Assembly (NCBI GenBank): GCA_963932465.1
Contig: OZ010787.1
Location: 12,087,284-12,151,283, forward strand
Direction: 5' to 3'
From: Maratus speciosus
Taxonomy: Eukaryota > Arthropoda > Arachnida > Araneae > Salticidae
DNA length: 64,000 nucleotides
In this document: piece by piece, positions 1 to 12,572 of the stretch
Numbering within the stretch: position 1 is the first letter of the stretch
Layout of the letters: each line of letters opens with the position of its first letter
Translations under genes and position numbers: made by a program
The notes under the pieces: generated by a model
Told to the model about the DNA's origin: nothing
The model's input: only the letters and a program-made list of their open reading frames with translations
Databases searched by the model: none

Positions 1-960
1 TTACTTAACTGAGTAGGATAATAAAATCCATTTTAAAGCATTAGAAGCAAAAACTAATTATCTTTTATGCTTAACTATTTTAACTTTTCTAATTTCTATT
101 TTTGAATCTTCTTTTAACTATTTTTATTTTTTCAAATAAAACAGAAGTTAATTTAAATAAAGAAGAGTAAAAAAAAAAATTGCGATAAAGTGGATAGTTA
201 AAAATGTTTTCTCGTGTACTTTGTAAAGAAAAATTCATTTTATAATTCAAAGAATAAAAGGAAAAAACTAAAAATGTTTAATACATTTTCAATTTAATAT
301 TTAAGTATAATGAAATTTGTATTAATTTGCATTTAAAGAATATTGTTTTGAATTTACGGAAAATAGCTGCAACTTTGTGTGCTGAATAAATTTCCCGAGA
401 TAAAATTTATTTCAGCCTGAAAAAATTTAATTGCGTTTTCCTTTAAAGCCTTAAAAGCAAGGCTTGGTTTCCTCTCTTTTGTGTATAATTAGAATAATAT
501 ATAAAAAGAATAAAAAATTACACAAATCAAACTGCATTTGGATAAACACAAATAATGCAACTTGAGAGCAAGAATCCAATTTTTACTACGCATTGTCGTG
601 AGATTCCAAACAAAATCGTTATGTTACCTAAAAAAAAGATGAAGCATTTTGACGTAGTTTTTGTTTATACAGCTATGCAAAGATTGTAGCGAGTCACAAA
701 AATTTCTTGGAACTAAAAGCATACATTGTAAGTCTATTTTTCCTATACAGAAAGTCATTTTTGTATCTTACTGTATGAAAAAAAAAGCTTAGTCACTTTC
801 TGTTTAAAAGAATCCCACTAATATTTAACGTGAATGTAATAAAGTTATCCTAATTATATTCTTACATTTCCGTGTTATAAAAATAAATCCACAGCATACA
901 TTTAATGCAATGTTCATCAAACCTTTTTCGTAAGGAATTTAATTCTATGCAGCAATGAAA
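1..960. other. No feature seen, AT-rich
   Basis: AT-rich sequence with A and T runs. I see no convincing exon, terminal repeat or RNA gene. Confidence 0.5.
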
Positions 961-1440
961 TAGGGGAGACTAGGGAGGGTTGACCATACGAGAGGCTTGA
1001 CCCACCCATCAGTTTTCATTCCTTAAAGAATTTTAGAGTTTTATCAATATGTGTTAACCAAAGCTAATGGGATGCTCAAACAACAGTCTTTGTTTCATAC
1101 AGGTAATCGAAATAGGTGTGGAAAAAAAAACAATTGTGAGGTGTTTTCAACCTAAAAGTTGTGTTTTTTAGAAATATTTTGTAAGCTTTTTTCAGATAAA
1201 ATATATCATAGAAATTTAAAAAAGTAGGTTTTAAGTAATGCAGAAATATCGAGCTTTCATTCCAGGCATAAAGATTATACAGTAAATTAGGATTAACATA
1301 ACAATGTGCATTTCTTTTGAAAAGGACTATGTGGGGAGGCTTGACCCAGTCAATGTGAGGGACGGTTGACCAGATGTTCAAGGATCTCTTGACACATTCA
1401 CGATGGGAAACAAGAATTCTCGTTTTCATTCAAAAAACAT
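961..1440. repeat. Locus with recurring 'gaggcttgaccc' phrase
   Basis: It opens with a TAGGGGAGACT-like terminus. The phrase GAGGCTTGACCCA occurs at about 992 and again at about 1336, with related GGTTGACCA blocks at about 978 and 1362. A 117-codon minus-strand reading frame (1076-1429) crosses it, but the protein resembles nothing I know and is probably chance. The build matches other loci in this window that repeat a short GC-rich phrase near a TAGGGGA end (46.3, 55.1 and 60.8 kb). I infer the remains of a DNA transposon; the far end was not found. Confidence 0.35.
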
Positions 1441-2400
1441 CATTGATTAAGGGCGTGGCTTCTACCTCGCAGAAAATGCATTTATATCATATTGTTCATA
1501 TTTTTTTTTTAGATTGTAAAACATTTTATATTAAATTCGTGCATTGAAAGATATTTACCAATATATAAACTTGGGAAACCTATCTAGAACGCCGATTTAC
1601 AAAAGACTTTCAGAATAGGGAGGCGCTTCTACTGTTTTAAAATTCAGATTTGACAAAAATTGCCCATCGGCAATGTGTTAATTGGGGTTTTGGAAACCTT
1701 TTTGCTATGCGTTGTGCATAATGAAAGATTAATGGTTACATATAAAAAAGAATGTAAATTTATTCTGCAAATTTACAGTAAAATGTGGTGACGGAAAAGA
1801 AAAGTTTAAAACTCAGTAAAGAAAATGTGAAAAATTGCTATAGTATCCACTGCACGAAAAAAATTAATGAAATATAAATGAGAAAGTTGATAGGAACTTT
1901 TTTTTATTTAAATATTACTTACAATAGGTAAATAGAAGCAGTGGAAAAGACTAGAAAGTACGAAAGCAGCGGTCTTAACCGTTTCAGGGGCAATGGTATA
2001 TTTATGAAATCACTTAATTTTAATTTCCAAAAGCCACAATGGCACCAGAATTTTCCTAAAATGTAATATCTCTAAACAGCATAGAATTGAAAATGTGCGA
2101 TCGGTACCGGCATCTAGCGAACTTCATCGTAAGTTCCCAGTAAGGATATAGTGACCGTCGGAAGGAAAGTATTTTTGTGTCCTCATGTTATTAGTTTGCA
2201 GTTGTTTTATTATAAAATTCTACAACATCTAACTTGAAGGTAAATGTACACTCTTATTTTCAAATATTAATTTACTCATTATGTCTACAAAATATATACA
2301 TTTAGGTGTACTTTCATGCTTTTATTTATTTTTGTAGTGCGTTATTACGCCAGTTATAATGCATTAAAACCCAACATGGCGATAACGGGTAATGGCGCTC
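1441..2400. other. No feature seen
   Basis: AT-rich. A TTAACCG followed by a G-rich stretch at 1975-1990 resembles the ends of the TTAA MITEs elsewhere in the window, but I could not pair it with a partner end. Confidence 0.4.
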
Positions 2401-2414
2401 GCTTGGAATTCCAG

Positions 2415-2912
2415 AAGAAGTGTTGCCATTGGGCAACTTTTTTTTAAATTCAAATTTATTGATTAGCACCACTTTTTTGAAATTGTAAAATTCCCCTGTT
2501 TTCGCCTTAATTAATATGTCATTAACATTTAACTGATGTTACCGGTCTCTCAGACCGCGGCTTTTTTTAATTTTCATAGTTTAACTTGCAATTTTCAGTT
2601 TAACTACAAACACTACCGAAATGTTGTTCCGTTTGGAACTTTAGTACTGTCACCAGAGACTTTTGAATAGGTAAATTTTAATTATAACAGACCTGTACAA
2701 AAAGTTTAGTAAAAAAACACCATCCTATGAGTTAATCATGCCTTTTATTCATCTTTCGATGGATCCGTCTCACAGACCGCTTCACACTAGTTACGTGACA
2801 ATTTCTGTGACATTAGTTGAAGGTTAAACAAGGAGAATTTTACGATTTCAAAAAAGTGGTGAAAATCAAAAAACCTAAATTTAAAAAAAGTAGCCCGCTA
2901 TATTTGTAACAC
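2415..2912. mobile_element. Foldback (inverted-repeat) element, ~500 bp
   Basis: The two halves are imperfect inverted copies centred near 2,660. The stretch 2430-2510 (a CACCACTTTTTTGAAAT block) pairs with 2835-2895, and the GGTCTCTCAGACCG block at 2540-2553 pairs with the CGTCTCACAGACCG block at about 2766-2780. No protein is encoded. It lies between GGGTAATGGCGCTC at about 2388 and GAGCGCCATTCCCCTA near 3223-3238, themselves inverted relative to each other, so the whole 2.38-3.25 kb stretch may be one larger element ending TAGGGGA at 3249. Confidence 0.6.
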
Positions 2913-3912
2913 AATATGTGTGCACAATATATGTAAAGTGGTCGCAAAAAGTATGCCGTGGTGTGAACAGCCCTCATAACTACATATATGACTTTTGTCT
3001 TACTTAAATATTGTATTCAAACTCTAAGCGCAATTACCCTACCATGTCGGGCATTACCGCTCAATCGATGGTTATTTAAATAAAACGATAAAAAAATTAC
3101 TTAAATTTTTATGAAAATTAGTTAATTGCAAAATTTTTCTTATGCTTTGGAGTTATATTTCGTTAATAAAATATTAATTTTTTTGTCTAAATTTGATTAG
3201 CTATTCATGTTTTCCCGTAAATGAGCGCCATTCCCCTACTTTCCCCTAATAACCATTAACCTAAATGAACGCAATCACAAATTTAAGAGCTTTAAACAAG
3301 TAAATAATATACAAATACTCAAAATTTTTTATTGAAAAAGATTTAAGTTAAATACTTGTGAAAATTTCTCACGATCTTGGTAATACTGTCTTTTGTGCAT
3401 TTTTATGCATTTTAAAACTCACATGAAAATAACATTTATTTTATATGGGAATCAGCATAGATGCTGCCATTTATTCGTTTCCTTTGAACGCAAAAAACAT
3501 TCAGCTATTAAGAAGAGATGCGAAAATGTAAAAAAATCGGGCATTTTAGTTTTTATAGGAAAAGAACAGAGATCCCCGTATGGGGACACAGGGACCCAAG
3601 AGGTTAAACTTGGTAATCTCAAACATGAGGCCAATGCATTTTGAGAACACCTTCAATATTTTCGTATAATACTATAATATAAATAAAAGATGTGATAAAT
3701 ACTGTATAATATCTATAATATAAACTAGACTAAATCCAAATATCGAATAAATAGAACGTTTTTAATTTCCTAGAAGCCAGTTTTTAAATTTTACTTTCTT
3801 TTCCGATCTGCCTGTAAGGAAAGCTGTAAAATCTTAATATCGCATACAGCAATGTTTTGTACCAAAAATATGCTTCAATAAACGGTGAAATGCGGGTATT
3901 ACGCGCGCTCAG
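2913..3912. other. No gene seen; possible element end at ~3249
   Basis: Contains the inferred right end of the 2.4-3.2 kb element (CCCCTACTTTCCCCTAA at 3234-3250). Further on, the inverted pair GATCCCCGTA/TGGGGAC lies at about 3572-3590, just before a GGTTAAAC. Otherwise AT-rich and unassigned. Confidence 0.35.
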
Positions 3913-5276
3913 AGGGTTCCGTACAATAAATATATGAATTAGTAACTGTATTATAAAAATAAATCGTTGCTAAAAGAATAATAAGACTTTGTAAAAAACT
4001 ATACAACGCAGGGTTGGGTATAGCTGTATATACTAGAAAAGTATGAATGGGTATACCATAAAAGTTCACAGAGATAATAAGATTAAATAATATCAAATAT
4101 TGCTATTCTGTATAACTCTTTTTTTTTAATCTTATCCTTATCTGTTTATGATGAACTTAATTCGGTACTGACAATAAAAGTAGTGCTTATCTAAACTTCA
4201 TTTGGCATTTCGTAAAACTAAATTCAGCGTAGTAATAATCTTTTCTTTTGCAGTGTAGCTAAAATAAAACCCTTGTTCAAAGTTTAAACTTGGCATTGTG
4301 CTAAGCGCGCTTCGAAAGGAAGTCGCAAATGTGCAACGGTGCCTGGTCCGTGCCGCGTTTTTCTAGATAGGTTTTTAATTAACTTTTAAAGACACGGGAG
4401 GTGTATTGAGAGATCCACTCAGCGCGAACTCGTCGCGAATCCCATACTATTTATGTGATTAATTCTAATTAAACTAGTCTGTTTTTAACAATTTGACGTT
4501 TATTACTGTTATACTGCTACTGAGCATTGCATTACTCAAGTATATCATTGAAAGTTTTTATCTAGGCTTTAACAGCAGATGGTACGTAGATTATGCCGCA
4601 CTTGTCATTATGTATGTCCAAACCGTCCGTGTCCTTAAGGGTTGATATCTCGGCTATAATTACCGACGGTTTTTTTTTTTAAATAATTATCAACAATGCT
4701 TTTATACTTCTTCTACGATAGGTACCTCCAGCGCTCCTCAACACCTTTGCTCAATTCCCGCAAATCGAAATTTGTGTGTAACTTGAAAAATGCGCATTTC
4801 TCAAAAACTATGTGACTTAGGGTAATGGCTATAATTTCCCTGCAAAATTTAAATTAACGTATACTTTCTCTAATTTTTTTCATAATTTTAGTTTCAGTAG
4901 ATTCGGAAATATATGGGGGGAACATATTTTTGCATTACATTTTCAACGATATCTCTGAAAATATAATACCTAAAATTAAAAGAAATGTATTTTTGAGTTC
5001 AGCGTTACGAAAGCTTTCACACGATACCCTACACGATATATACAAGGAAAAGATTTTTTTTTCAAGTAACTTAATTATTTTCTCTACATTTTTCCTAAAT
5101 ATATTTGTGAATGTTTAAAAATATGTAAATATGTGTGTAAACAGTCTTTATTACTTTCCCCAATTTGAACTTTCCACGTCCCATAGTTTAGGAGTATAAT
5201 GCTGTGACAGACGGACAGACAGATACAGGAGTGATCTTATAATGGTTCCGTTTTCACTTTTTAAGTACGGAACCCT
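3913..5276. mobile_element. Nonautonomous DNA element with AGGGTTCCGTAC ends
   Basis: The left end AGGGTTCCGTAC (3913-3924) is the exact inverse of the right end GTACGGAACCCT (5265-5276). A GACAGACGGACAGACAGAT block at about 5203-5222 lies just inside the right end, and a similar block recurs at about 47,500. The interior has no recognisable transposase. The longest open frame (62 codons at 4930) looks spurious. Terminal inverted repeats with no coding content suggest a nonautonomous cut-and-paste element. A clean target duplication was not identified. Confidence 0.55.
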
Positions 5277-6175
5277 ACAAAGGAATCTCATTTGAAATTT
5301 TAAAGCAAATTGTTTCATATAACAGTATCGAATAAAAGATGCAATAAAAGATAATTGTGTTAAATCTATAGTTTCGATGAAGAAATTATTGTATACATAT
5401 TTGTTAATGATATCAAGATTGATTGTCTGAAAAAACTTACACCAAGAAGTTTTTCAATACCAATCTTCATCGATACTGAATATTTCATTGAAATTGTCAT
5501 CTAAGAAATTCTAAGAAATAAATTTAACTGGATGCTTACTTTAAAAAATTACTTAACATTTATAGATTTTGCAGCAATAAAATTTTTTGTTTCCAAAATA
5601 AAAGTACGTAATTCATAACGCTAATTAAATAACACCGTCAAAATTCGAAATGCTTAATTTGTTGATTCCTATTAAAGTAAAATTCTCCTCTGTTAACGAG
5701 AAACGTGTCATATGTCAAACGGGTGATGGTTATGTTGAATTAATATAATGTAACGTAAAATATAGTTAAAGAAAGTCTAGTTGAAAATTTTAAAGATATG
5801 AAAATTAAAAACTTTTTTTTATTATTATCATTATACAATATTTTATACATTGTGTATACTATTAGCATTCCATTAATAAAAGTGTACCTGGCTTTTTTAA
5901 CAAAAGTAAAGAAGTTGGTAGTAAAAGAAATCAGTTATAATAGTGTCCACGAGTAACGAATATTTTTCACGCTCCCTTCAGTTTCGTAATAAGCGCTTAT
6001 TTTGTACAATATTTCGACGGTACCGTGGTATGTAAGTTTGTAAAATGTGTAAGAGTTGAAGCAAGCGTTAGGACATTTATCTTTATAACATATATATTAT
6101 ATGATCGCAATATGAACACATGCGCCTAAAAGCTTGTTCGTAGTAGTACATGTAGACTTAAAAAGATGGCAATGT
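5277..6175. other. No feature seen
   Basis: AT-rich, without recognisable coding or repeat structure. Confidence 0.45.
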
Positions 6176-6179
6176 GAAG

Positions 6180-6440
6180 CAGCACTATTGCACGAAACGC
6201 GCGAGATTATCAATGTAGCTTGAGCTGACATGCAGGTTGGAACTAACCGATGGGAACAGCGTAACCATACTCTCCTGATTTCAACAACCGTATTATTTCG
6301 ATCTCATGCCGAAATTGAAGGAAATACTGCGTGGTATACGGTTTTGATCTCCAGAAGACATTGTTAAGGCGGTGATAAAACGCCTGATGAATCGAATGGT
6401 ATTTGACGGCTCTCATATCGTCGGTAGCGTACTGTGATTA
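6180..6440 (+). pseudogene. Mariner transposase C-terminal relic
   Basis: Read on the plus strand with frame jumps, this gives the order of blocks found at the end of mariner transposases. An 'LLHETRE' stretch sits where the family has 'LLHDNAR'. It is followed by 'PYSPDF', then 'FDLMPKLKEILRGIRF', a TGA stop, and 'SPEDIVKAVIKRLMNRMVFDG'. The third catalytic aspartate would be in the HDNAR block and is lost (D to E). At least one frameshift and one stop are visible. No N-terminal part or terminal inverted repeats were found nearby, so this is an old 5'-truncated fossil. The family call rests on motif recall, not a search. Confidence 0.6.
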
Positions 6441-7234
6441 TGCTACAATGACAATATTAAAGAATACTTTGGTAGATCATAAAATGACAATGCCTTTCCT
6501 CTTTTCCTTCTTGCAATAATTCATGTAAAACAATGCTAGTCCTCATAGTTTTTTTCACATGTACACACACACTCTTCATCCTTAACATAATTTGGATTAT
6601 TTAAAGTAAAAAGAAAAATTACATTCACTACCTCCTGTCTCTTGTATGCTTCAAACTTCCCAACACTTCATATTTTGGCAAGAAATATAGTTCTGTGTTT
6701 AGTTCGTTTCGTATATTAAGTTTAATTATAGTTTATTTTTTGTAGAGTTAGATAAATCCATCTTATTACGTGTTCTCGATTATCTGACGATTTCAATTTT
6801 TCGATATAACCCTGCTCAGATAATCGGGATTCTATTTAATTCTATTAAATTTATTTAGCTATCAATAGAATCAGCATGGACGATCCCACACCCTTCCATA
6901 AACAATGTAAAACGGCAACACCAATGGTCTTTGCGTTAGCTTAAAATTGAAAATTAATTTCCTGACATTTCAGGTATGCCTACATGCTGATTATTAACAA
7001 ATAATGGTATTTTTATGAATTTCCAAATAAAAATTTTTATTCTTGATAATAAAAAACTCCCAATAGATATATAATTGAATTATTTTAACAGCATATTTAT
7101 TAAATTTTTAGAATATTTATTTCAATACTGACAGTCCTCAGACACATTTTAACTTATATTTAAATCCTTTCTTACAGTAGAATAATGGAAATTCATATTT
7201 AGACTAAATATAGCATGATGAATCCAATAAAATA
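6441..7234. other. No gene seen
   Basis: AT-rich. The stretch near 6770-6835 (TCTCGATTATCTGA and CAGATAATCGGGATT, inverted) resembles pogo-type termini, but no body follows. Confidence 0.35.
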
Positions 7235-8075
7235 ATAACAAGAAAGAAAAATGATTCAAGAATAGATTATGAAAAACTTTCCAATACGCTCAGAAAATGT
7301 AACAAATGATCACGGTTTAATAAGTTGAAATATGATGTCTAATTGAACCACTTGGAAACGCATAAAACATTTGAAAACCCAATTTCAGCAATTCCCATCT
7401 AAGGTCCGAAAATTATCCGAATTCTTTGAGCAGCCCTGTATATGATATAGAGATTTGTACCTATAATTAGATGAATGCAAGGATTTAGTTCAGTTAGGAA
7501 ATACATACCACAGTTGAAAATTCCCATTCAGCAATTTCCTCTAATAAAGAGACTAATACGTGAATTATTTTGGGCAGCCCTGTATACGATGTAAAGAATT
7601 TATACACAGCGAGTAACAGGCAAAAAATTAGTTAAATTTAAAAGTGCATACCGAAATTGAATACGCACTTCCAGCAATTATTGTTCAAAGACGGTACTGT
7701 AATCGATTTCTTTTGTGTGTCCTTGTAAATAAACGAAAAACGCTATGAATGCCCCATTCTATAGTAATCATCTTGCGGTAAAATTCAGGGATTTAAATCA
7801 ATTTCAATACATTTGAAATAACGTAAAGCATTAAAGTACACTTCAAACGATTTTTCCGCATGGACCATACTGTAACAGAATTCTTTTGAGTGCACCTGTA
7901 AATGAACTATTAATGCTACACGCTTCATATTCAATACTGAACATGCCATAGTAAACAGCATCAACATATATCAGTTGCATGAAAATCCAAATATATTCAC
8001 GCGAGTTAGAGCGTGGACGGACAGACGAACCGAATTCATAAACATTTTTCAACTGCGTTGGAAAGTGTTAAAAAT
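7235..8075 (-). repeat. ACAGGG-periodic repeat, copy 1
   Basis: Runs in the opposite orientation to the copies at 12.6 and 52.6 kb, and in the same orientation as the 20.66 kb copy, with which it aligns over most of its length. GCAGCCCTGTATA blocks (reverse complement of TATACAGGGCTGC) occur at about 7430 and 7575. The copy ends with the shared GGACAGACGAACCGAATTCAT and TGGAAAGTGTTAAAAA block. No coding capacity. It belongs to an undescribed (to me) ~0.9-kb family built of diverged ~150-bp subunits. Confidence 0.65.
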
Positions 8076-8250
8076 ATGAGTTTTGTATTAAAATTTAGAA
8101 AGTTCAAATAAGTATAAAAGAACATGCTTTCAAGACAGCGAAAGCCTTTTAGAAACTTGGACAATCACAAACAAGAAATTATGTTGCAAACAGCTTTAGT
8201 TTACCACTTTTAAAACTGAAGTTAGGACTTGTGTTCAGAATTTTTTCTTT

Positions 8251-10560
8251 TAGGTAGCTTTCTTTACAAAAAGCTACCTATTGCAGCCGTTCGAAGGAAA
8301 ACGATTCCGAAAATTTTTGGTATATTTTCACCGATCATGACCCCTAGACCCCGAAAGCACCCTCCGTTCAAAATTGATATATATATAGTTCTATATTGTT
8401 GGTTTGTGGCACTTTGTTGTCAATCATTCACAATATTGCGGTTTTTGATGATGGTCGCGGTCGGTAATGTTTAATTAATGGTTATATATCCATATATATA
8501 TATATATCTCAACTTTGTCATACTGTAACTATCGTATTTATGAACCAATTTGAATAAAATTTCGTGTGTACATAGTACATACCAATGTCTCGACCGAGTT
8601 CGTTGGCCAGCTTCATCCGCCATCTTGTTTCAAAATGGCGGCCATTTAAAAATTTTTAAAAAATTTAAAATTTAAAATGAGGTACAAAAAAATTAGACAT
8701 TGGAAAAGATTTTTTTCTTATGTGTTTGGGCTTGATACAAAGATTCTGGAGCGTTTTTAGCTTCGTCTGTATCTTAAAAAATGGCTGAGTTATATCACTT
8801 TGAATTTCTAGCATGGCTGACATTTTGAAACGATCTGATTTTTGTCACGCGATAATACACGTATTTATGAACCGATTTGGATGTGACAAGGAATGTGCAT
8901 AGTACATACCAATGTCTCGACCGAGTTCGTTGGCCAGCCTCATCCGCCATCTTGTTTAAAAATGGCGGCCATTTAAAAAAATAAAAAAAAATTAAAATTT
9001 AAAATGAGGCACAAAAAAATTAGATATTGAAAAATATTTTTTCTTATGTGTTTGGGCTTGATACAAAGATTCTGGAGCATTTTTAGTTACGTCTATGTCA
9101 TAAAAAAATTCTGAGTTATAGCACTTTGAATTTCTAGCATGGCTGATATTTTGAAACGATCTGATTTTTGTCACGCGATAATACACGTATTTATGAACCG
9201 ATTTGGATGTGACAAGGCATGTGCATAGTACATAGCAATGTCTCGACCAAGTTCGTTGGCCAGCTTCATAGGCCATCTTGTTTCAAAATGTCGGCCATTT
9301 AAAATTAAAAAAAAAATTTTAATTTAAAATTAAGTACAAAATAATTAGAAATTGAAAAAGATTTTTTCCTTAAGTGTTTGAGCTTGATACGAAGATTCCG
9401 AAGCATTTTTTGTTTCGTCTATATCTTAAAAAACGGTTGAGTTACAGCACTTTGAAATTCTAGTGTGGCTGACATTTTGAAACGAACTGATTTTTGTCAC
9501 GCGATAACACGAGTATTTATGAACGGATTTCAATATAACTCTGTGTGTACATAGTACATACCAATGTCTCGACCGAGTACGTTGGCCAACATCTTCCGCC
9601 ATCTTGTTTCAAAATGGCGGCCATTATTATTTTTTTAATTTTTATTTAAAATGAGGTACAAAAAAAATTAGAAATTTAAAAATATTTTTTCCTTATGTGT
9701 TTGACCTTGATACAAAGATTTCGGAGCATTTTTCGTTTCGTCTATATCTTTAAAAATGGCTGAGTTATAGCACTTTGAATATCTAGCATGGCTGACATTT
9801 TGAAACGATCTGATTTTTGTCACGCGATAACGAGTGTATTTATGAACCGATTAGGATGTGACAAGGCATGTGCATAGTACATAGGAATCTCTCGGCCGAG
9901 TTCGTTTGCTAACTTCATCCGCCATGTTGCTTCAAAATGGCGGCCATTTAAAAATTTAAAAAAAAACAACATTTTAATTTAAAATGAGGTACAAAAAATT
10001 AGAAATTGAAAAAGATTTTTTTCTTATGTGTTTCAGCTTGTTACAAAGATTCCGGATTATTTTTTGTTTTGCATTAATCTAAAAAAGGCCGAGATATAGC
10101 AGTTTCAATTTCGAATGTGTGTGACATTTTGAAAAATCTGATTTTTTGCCTGCAACAGCACTCGTATATATCAACCGATTTAGATATGAGTGAGCATGTG
10201 CGCAGGAATTACTAAGGTCTCGACCAAGTTCATTGCTGATCTTTTTTGCACCCATTATGTTGTTTTAAAAAGGCGGGACGTCACCGATAATTCGGGTTAG
10301 TATAATTGTTAATATAATTCGGGATATCGCCGAATTTGGCGATAAAATATAAATCACTTTAATAAAACCAGCTTTGATCACGCTGACTAATTTCGCGAAA
10401 TTCTCATTCGTATTCAATATTGACAAAAATTAGTATTTAATCTTCTATAATCGGGTTCCACTAATTTGAGCTTCGTGTGTTTGAATAATATAAGCTGGCT
10501 TTTAAAAAATAAGGAATATGAAAGCTACCTCTTCCTCCCGGCACTGGCCGAAAGGACTTT
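8251..10560 (+). mobile_element. Helentron/DINE-1-like nonautonomous element A
   Basis: Starts with a hairpin at 8252-8280 (AGGTAGCTTT ... AAAGCTACCT). A block containing CCGATCATGACCCCTAGA (about 8332-8349) follows, then a short AT microsatellite (~8490-8508), then a tandem array. It ends with GAAAGCTACCT (10520-10530), the inverse of the 5' start, and a GC-rich hairpin-like tail (GGCACTGGCCGAAAGGAC) running into a T run. Subterminal inverted repeats, a 3' hairpin, an internal tandem array and T-T flanks are the known architecture of nonautonomous Helentrons. No Rep/helicase is encoded. It shares its first ~100 bp and its end design with the element at 25.4-44.7 kb. Confidence 0.7.
8505..10290 (+). 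repeat. ~325-bp tandem array, 5-6 copies
   Basis: The phrase GATCTGATTTTTGTCACGCG or a variant recurs at about 8833, 9160, 9485, 9808 and 10133, giving a period of about 324-327 bp, with one unit before the first and a diverged last unit. Each unit carries TACATACCAATGTCTCGACC and a GCCATCTTG ... CAAAATGGCGGCC inverted pair. It lies inside Helentron-like element A. Confidence 0.9.
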
Positions 10561-11240
10561 TTATTTATTTAGTTAGTTTATTGTATATATAAGAAAATAG
10601 TACAGATAAATACAGACTAACATGACATGGCTTACTGGATAAGAATAGAAAAAAAAAACTTGAGAAATCGAGCTTAACTTTATTTTAAAGTTCATAAAGC
10701 TAAAAACTTTACGCAACGACTTTGTAATTTATCATTTTTAAAACGCTTAGAAAAAAAACTATTTATCTGCGACTACGCATTCTTTTCCAAATGTATTCTC
10801 AAAGATAGCTTAAAATATAAATCATGAATATTTTATTTGAATTATTTTTGAATGTTACATAAAAGGGATAAATTTTCTTACGCAGAGAATTTTTATGGAA
10901 AAATTAGAATTTCAGACGTCAGCTAGAACATAAAATGACAAGTTAATGATCCATAAATAAGTATGCTACAAACTCATTTCTTTCTAGTATGTCATTTTTT
11001 TTTCATTCTTCTCTTAAAGATGCAATAAAAAGGAAAATTTCGAAAAATAATGCTGGAACAAGATGAATATAAATTAGGAGAAATAATGATTTTATGTAAT
11101 TTTTGAATTTTAAAACAGTAAATGACAGAAAAATCAGATAGCACTGTTTCAAAATATATTGTGTTAACTTATTGGAGGGAGTAGAAAAAGTGTGCACTGC
11201 AGTGTTGATAGTCATTATTATTGTAGATGCATTCGTAATT
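10561..11240. other. No feature seen
   Basis: AT-rich; only short spurious open frames. Confidence 0.45.
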
Positions 11241-11560
11241 ATATAAATACGTAGCACCTATAGTCGCTGTTCGGTCCGTCCGCATATAACAGAGCAAAAA
11301 CTACCCAACCGAATGGTCTGAAATTTTAAATATATATTTGTTGCAAACTTTTGTCGAGTCATTTCAAATTTTATGAAAATCAGATGTATAGTTTAAATAC
11401 AGGGACAGTCAAAAGTTCTCTGTTACATTACGGCCAATGGGAAAAAATTATTTCAAGTGCATTTTAATGATGTTACAGCGAACAGAATGAAATTGATATG
11501 CACTTATAAAGTGCACTTCAGTACAATATGCGGTGAAAAAAATATTTAATAAACTAGTTA
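11241..11560 (+). repeat. ACAGGG-periodic repeat, partial copy
   Basis: Contains the family's GGTCCGTCCGCA-like leader and one AAATACAGGGACAGTCAAAAG unit (about 11396) followed by GTTACATTACGGCCAATGGG, matching the unit at 12.77 kb. It is more diverged than the other copies. Confidence 0.5.
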
Positions 11561-11708
11561 TAGTACGAACGCATCTCATTTGCCACGTTTGATGTGCAAT
11601 TTCCAACTTGTTTATATTACTAAAACACTTTATAAAATATTCTTTTTCAATATAGCCAAAATAACTTTGCTAAGCTAATTAGCCGCTATTGCTATTTTGC
11701 CATGGGCA

Positions 11709-11920
11709 TTAACCCGTTCGGGACCGACGGTTTTTACACAAATTTTATTTGGTTGGCACCACTTTTTTTTTTTTTTTTAAGTTACCTTTACTTAAACAAT
11801 CACGAAATTCTCTAATTAAAGAAACTAAATGCTACTTTTCTTTTTTGCTGGTGCCTAAAAGAAATTCTGTATGCTCTTTTTGAGGGTGCATATATGCATC
11901 CATGGTCCCGAACGGGTTAA
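11709..11920. mobile_element. TTAA-bounded MITE (piggyBac-like)
   Basis: The left end TTAACCCGTTCGGGACC and the right end GGTCCCGAACGGGTTAA are exact inverses, and TTAA at both borders fits piggyBac-type target duplication. 212 bp, no coding content, with an internal poly-T tract. Confidence 0.75.
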
Positions 11921-12018
11921 AGGACAGCAAGGCTAAAGGATCCTTGAATTTTACACTAAAAGTCAAGAGCCGAGATTTGTTTAAGAGTTGAAAATGGATG
12001 ATGTGCTTTATACAACTA

Positions 12019-12270
12019 CAGTCGAACCCGGTTAAGGCACTCACAATTAATACGCGATCCCACTTAATAGGCGTATTTTTTCCGAACCCTTGAACATCGC
12101 TCATAAGACTAATGCAAAAATATCACATTTAATACGCGAACGGTTACTACGCGATAAAGTTTCGGTCTTTTGAGCAAAAAAAATCGCTTAATACTCGAAT
12201 TCATAGACCAATATGCGAATTTCTTTTCAACAGTGTTTCCGATTTTGTAGGATTTTTTTATCCAGATATC
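12019..12270. mobile_element. Pogo-like terminus fragment
   Basis: Begins CAGTCGAACCCGGTTAAGGC after TA, in the style of the Tigger termini at 30,706 and 56,831. It continues with repeated CACTTAATA and CGCTTAATACTCGAATTC blocks. No matching right end was found, so it is a fragment or strongly decayed. Confidence 0.45.
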
Positions 12271-12572
12271 TGCCACAATTCCCGAATAGTAATATTTGCC
12301 TTATATAATGACAGATTTATTAAGGTGAATATTAGTAATCGGAAATAGGGGTAGATATTTGAATTTAAAAAAAATCCCGCTAAATTAGCAACCCTGCCAG
12401 GATTCCTTGATCTCACGTCTTCTTATTTTTTGTCGCTCGATTCGTGTATATTTTTACTGAAGTAGAGCCTCCTTAGTACTGTGTGCTTTTAAACGCATTT
12501 AGAGAGATAAGGAAATGTTCTTTCGTTTTCAATTTTGTCTTTGTTATTTTCTTCAGATGTGTGCCGGATCCT

